Positions 61,172 through 64,000 of a stretch of 64,000 bases of DNA are shown in pieces. The DNA is from Pseudomonas sp. Irchel 3E13 (lineage in GTDB: Bacteria > Pseudomonadota > Gammaproteobacteria > Pseudomonadales > Pseudomonadaceae), in contig NZ_FYDX01000023.1 in assembly GCF_900187455.1 (NCBI RefSeq), positions 33,133-97,132 on the forward strand, given 5' to 3'. Under the pieces are notes generated by a model, which searched no databases, had not been told where the DNA came from, and worked only from the letters and a program-made list of their open reading frames with translations. How positions within the stretch are numbered: position 1 is the first letter of the stretch; the number at the start of each line of letters is the position of its first letter. Position numbers and translations under genes: made by a program.

Positions 61172-63031
61172 ATGTACGACATCTTCAACGACCCGACGCG
61201 GTTGGCGCCGGCGCGCGTGCTCTATGAGCCCGGCGCGGACGGCAGTTTCATTCTCGGCTCGGCCGAGCCCCTGCAACCCTATGCGCGCTGCATCGGCGAA
61301 TGGCTGGAGCATTGGGCGCACCAGACTCCTGACCGCGCTTACCTGGCGGAACGCCGCAACGGTGGCTGGTTCACCCTGAGCTACCGTGAAGTGCGCCAGC
61401 GTGTCGGTGCCCTGGCCCAAGGCCTGCTGGAGCTGGACACCGCGCCGGGACGCCCGGTGCTGATGCTGTCGGAAAACGATATCGACCAGGCGCTGCTGAC
61501 CCTGGCGGCCATGCACGTGGGCATTCCGGTGTCCACCGTGTCGGTGGCCTATGCCCGCAACACCGGCAGCGGCTGCGCCAAGCTCAAGGCGATTATCGAC
61601 GTGCTGGACCCGGCGCTGATCTTCGTCAACGACGGCGATGCCTTCTGCCGCGCCATCGAGCTGGTCGCGCCGCGCTGCCCGGTGGTGGCGGCGCGCAACG
61701 CCCAGGAAATCCCCGACGGGCTGGCCCTGCCGTTGCTGTACAAAACCGAAAGCTCGGCGGTGATGGACGCCTTCGCCCGCGTGGACGGCGACACCCCGGC
61801 GCGCTACCTGCTGACCTCCGGCTCCACCGGTTCGCCGAAGGCGGTGATCAACACCCACGGCATGCTCTGCGCCAACCAGCAGGCCATCGCCCAGTGCTGG
61901 CCTTTCATTGAGCGGATCGACGTGGTGGTGCTGGACTGGCTGCCGTGGAGCCACGTGTTCGGTGCCAACCACAACTTCAATCTGGTGCTGCGCAACGGCG
62001 GCACCCTGTACATCGACGACGGCCGGCCACTGCCGGGACAGATCGACCGCACGGTGGAGAACATCAAGTCGGTCAAGCCGACGCTGTTCTTCAACGTGCC
62101 GCGCGGCTACGAGTCGCTGCTGCCGTACCTGGAACGCGACGAAGCGCTGGCCCGCGCCTTGTTCGGCCGGCTGGAGCTGCTGTTCTACGCCGCCGCCGCG
62201 TTGCCGCAAAGTTCCTGGCAGCGCCTGGTGGCGCGCGCCGCCGAAGTCCGCGAGGCACCGCTGTTCTTCGCCACCGAATGGGGTTCGACGGAAACCTCGC
62301 CGGTGGTCACCAGCGTGCATTTTCAGTTGGACAAGGCCGGCAATATCGGCCTGCCGGTGCCGGGCACGCAGATCCGTTTCGTGCCCAGTGGCGACAAGCT
62401 GGAAATGCGCGTGCGCGGCCCGTCGGTGTTCCCGCGTTACCTCAACGACGCGCAGAGCACCGAGGCCGCGTTCGATGAACTGGGCTTCTACCGCATCGGC
62501 GATGCCGGCCGGCTGGTGGACCCGGAGCGGCCCGAACTGGGGATTCTGTTCGATGGCCGTGTGACCGAAGACTTCAAGCTCAGCAGCGGCACCTGGGTGT
62601 CGGTGGGCACCCTGCGCCCGCGGCTGGTCAGCGCCCTGGCGCCCTATGCCAGCGATTGTGTGATCTGCGGCCACGACCGCGACGTGATCGGCGCGCTGGT
62701 CTACCCGACCCCGGCCCTGCGCGAGTTGCTCGGCAAGGCCGGCGAGTCCATGAGCGGCGCGCAACTGGCGCTGCAGCCGGAAGTGCGCCTGGCCCTGTGC
62801 GCCGGCCTCAAGGCGCTGGCCCGGGACTTCCCGGCGTCGTCGCAGCACGCGGTGCGGCTGATGATCCTCGACACCCCACCGAGCCTGAATGACGGCGAAA
62901 TCACCGACAAGGGCTACATCAACCAGCGCGCCGCCCTGACGCTGCGCGCCGACGCGGTCCAGCGCCTGTACGCCGACACCCTCGGCCAGGACGTGATCCT
63001 GCTCGCCGAAGTCTACGGAGAAGCGGTATGA
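61172..63031 (+). CDS. AMP-forming acyl-CoA ligase (feruloyl-CoA synthase-like)
   Basis: A 619-residue adenylate-forming enzyme. The ATP loop is YLLTSGSTGSPKAVINTHGM near residue 210, the adenine motif FFATEWGSTETSPVV near 366, the ribose-binding YRIGDAGRLVD near 438 and the hinge GRVTEDFKLSSGTWVSVG near 460. The catalytic Lys is in ITDKGYINQRAAL near 585. It resembles feruloyl-CoA synthases and should activate an aromatic or short acid with CoA. In this operon it may activate the acid freed by the hydrolase or the starting acid. The stop overlaps the next ATG by four bases. Confidence 0.9.
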   Translation: MYDIFNDPTRLAPARVLYEPGADGSFILGSAEPLQPYARCIGEWLEHWAHQTPDRAYLAERRNGGWFTLSYREVRQRVGALAQGLLELDTAPGRPVLMLSENDIDQALLTLAAMHVGIPVSTVSVAYARNTGSGCAKLKAIIDVLDPALIFVNDGDAFCRAIELVAPRCPVVAARNAQEIPDGLALPLLYKTESSAVMDAFARVDGDTPARYLLTSGSTGSPKAVINTHGMLCANQQAIAQCWPFIERIDVVVLDWLPWSHVFGANHNFNLVLRNGGTLYIDDGRPLPGQIDRTVENIKSVKPTLFFNVPRGYESLLPYLERDEALARALFGRLELLFYAAAALPQSSWQRLVARAAEVREAPLFFATEWGSTETSPVVTSVHFQLDKAGNIGLPVPGTQIRFVPSGDKLEMRVRGPSVFPRYLNDAQSTEAAFDELGFYRIGDAGRLVDPERPELGILFDGRVTEDFKLSSGTWVSVGTLRPRLVSALAPYASDCVICGHDRDVIGALVYPTPALRELLGKAGESMSGAQLALQPEVRLALCAGLKALARDFPASSQHAVRLMILDTPPSLNDGEITDKGYINQRAALTLRADAVQRLYADTLGQDVILLAEVYGEAV

Positions 63032-63960
63032 GTCAACGCAAACTGAAAGTCGCCATCATCGGTTCCGGCAACATCGGCACCGACCTGATGATCAAAATCC
63101 TGCGCCACGGCCAGCACCTGGAGATGGCCGCGATGGTCGGCATCGACCCGGCCTCCGACGGCCTGGCACGGGCGGCGCGGCTGGGCGTCGCCATCACCCA
63201 CGAAGGTGTTGACGGCCTGACCCGCATGCCAGAGTTTGCCGATATCGACTTCGTCTTCGATGCCACCAGCGCCGGCGCCCACGTCAAGAACGACGCCTTC
63301 CTGCGCTCGATCAAACCCGGCATTCGCCTGATCGACCTGACGCCCGCCGCCATCGGTCCGTATTGCGTGCCGGTGGTGAACCTGGAACAGAACCTCGACC
63401 AGCTCAACGTCAATATGGTCACCTGCGGCGGCCAGGCGACGATTCCGATGGTCGCGGCCGTATCTCGCGTGGCCAAGGTTCACTACGCCGAAATCGTCGC
63501 CTCGATTGCCAGCAAATCCGCTGGCCCTGGCACCCGCGCCAATATCGACGAATTCACCGAAACCACCTCCCGCGCCATCGAGGTGATCGGCGGCGCGGCC
63601 AAGGGCAAGGCGATCATCGTCATGAACCCGGCCGAGCCGCCGCTGATCATGCGCGACACGGTATTCGTCCTTTCCGAGGCCGCGGATCAGGCGCAGGTCG
63701 AGGCTTCGATCATCGAAATGGCCCAGGCCGTCCAGGCTTATGTGCCGGGCTACCGGCTCAAGCAGAAGGTCCAGTTCGAGGACGTTCGCGACCTGAAAAT
63801 CCCCGGTCTCGGCGTGTTCTCCGGCCTGAAGACCTCGGTCTTCCTCGAAGTCGAAGGCGCCGCCCATTACCTCCCGGCCTACGCCGGCAACCTCGACATC
63901 ATGACGTCCGCCGCCATGGCCACCGCCGAGCGCATGGCCCTGTCGATGATCAACGGCTGA
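63028..63960 (+). CDS. Acetaldehyde dehydrogenase (acylating)
   Basis: A 310-residue MhpF/BphJ/DmpF-type enzyme. The NAD fold begins KVAIIGSGNIGTDLMIKILR, and the catalytic Cys133 lies in NMVTCGGQATIPMVAAVSR. FEDVRDLKIPGLGVFSGLKT near residue 250 belongs to the aldolase-docking half. It converts acetaldehyde from the aldolase to acetyl-CoA with NAD and CoA, and forms a channelling complex with the aldolase encoded 9 bases downstream. Confidence 0.94.
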   Translation: MSQRKLKVAIIGSGNIGTDLMIKILRHGQHLEMAAMVGIDPASDGLARAARLGVAITHEGVDGLTRMPEFADIDFVFDATSAGAHVKNDAFLRSIKPGIRLIDLTPAAIGPYCVPVVNLEQNLDQLNVNMVTCGGQATIPMVAAVSRVAKVHYAEIVASIASKSAGPGTRANIDEFTETTSRAIEVIGGAAKGKAIIVMNPAEPPLIMRDTVFVLSEAADQAQVEASIIEMAQAVQAYVPGYRLKQKVQFEDVRDLKIPGLGVFSGLKTSVFLEVEGAAHYLPAYAGNLDIMTSAAMATAERMALSMING

Positions 63961-63969
63961 GGAACGACC

Positions 63970-64000
63970 ATGAAAAAAATCTACATCTCCGACGTCACCC
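63970..64000 (+). CDS. 4-Hydroxy-2-oxovalerate aldolase, 5' end only
   Basis: Ten codons (MKKIYISDVT) plus one base are visible before the window ends. The start sits 9 bases after the acetaldehyde dehydrogenase gene. The sequence matches the usual beginning of the BphI/DmpG/MhpE aldolases, where ISDVTLRDG is the active-site start. It would split 4-hydroxy-2-oxovalerate into pyruvate and acetaldehyde. Confidence 0.8.
   Translation, partial: MKKIYISDVT

Overview
The window is GC-rich bacterial DNA that reads as a Pseudomonas chromosome of the fluorescens/putida type. The signs are scattered Pseudomonas REP palindromes with a GCGAGC-AA-GCTCGC core, many LysR regulators, two ECF-sigma/FecR/TonB-receptor sets, OprD and LamB-type porins, and a 3-mercaptopropionate dioxygenase/rhodanese pair like that of P. 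aeruginosa. I saw no rRNA, tRNA, CRISPR array, IS element or prophage. Almost all of the sequence is coding, in tight operons.

Layout. 0-1.3 kb: left edge, a GNAT acetyltransferase and a remnant of a LysE-type exporter. 1.3-8 kb: organosulfur block. A four-domain rhodanese and a thiol dioxygenase face a divergent operon of an SsuD-like flavin monooxygenase and a TctB-TctA-TctC tripartite carboxylate transporter; a 14-bp inverted repeat lies between them. 8-23 kb: a sugar-type catabolic block with a LysR, an FGGY kinase and a second LysR. These are followed by an eight-gene operon: flavin reductase, ribose-type ABC permease, binding protein and ATPase, SDR, LLM flavin monooxygenase, and a transketolase split in two. 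A LamB-type porin and two more SDR-fold enzymes come after it. This block is my best candidate for an undescribed pathway. 23-29 kb: accessory genes (MFS and PACE exporters with regulators, MaoC-like, AraC, DUF2000, LysE). 29-44 kb: two iron-type ECF sigma/FecR/TonB receptor systems in opposite orientation. Between them lie an exported JAMM-like/MORN-like protein, a diguanylate cyclase, a metallophosphatase and the carboxynorspermidine synthase/decarboxylase pair. 44-46.7 kb: NnrS with a CopD-like partner and a decayed amidohydrolase. 46.8-64 kb: an aromatic meta-cleavage region.

In the last region, a leftward operon (livH, fused livM-livG, livF, binding protein, OprD porin) would import the substrate. 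A TetR regulator sits between it and a rightward catabolic operon. That operon encodes a meta-cleavage-product hydrolase, a two-subunit LigA/LigB-type extradiol dioxygenase, a Rieske ferredoxin, ring-hydroxylating dioxygenase alpha and beta subunits, a dihydrodiol dehydrogenase, a nitronate-monooxygenase-like flavoprotein, a 2-keto-4-pentenoate hydratase, an acyl-CoA ligase, an acetaldehyde dehydrogenase, and the first codons of a 4-hydroxy-2-oxovalerate aldolase cut by the window end. The expected chemistry is arene, cis-diol, catechol, ring fission, 2-hydroxypentadienoate plus an acid, then pyruvate and acetyl-CoA. The aromatic substrate cannot be named from sequence alone.

Four related ATACA...TGTAT palindromes flank the TetR gene. 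A/CA-rich motifs of the AANAANAA type precede many genes in both catabolic blocks, which suggests Hfq/Crc catabolite repression. All functional names rest on motif recognition and context; no database search was run.
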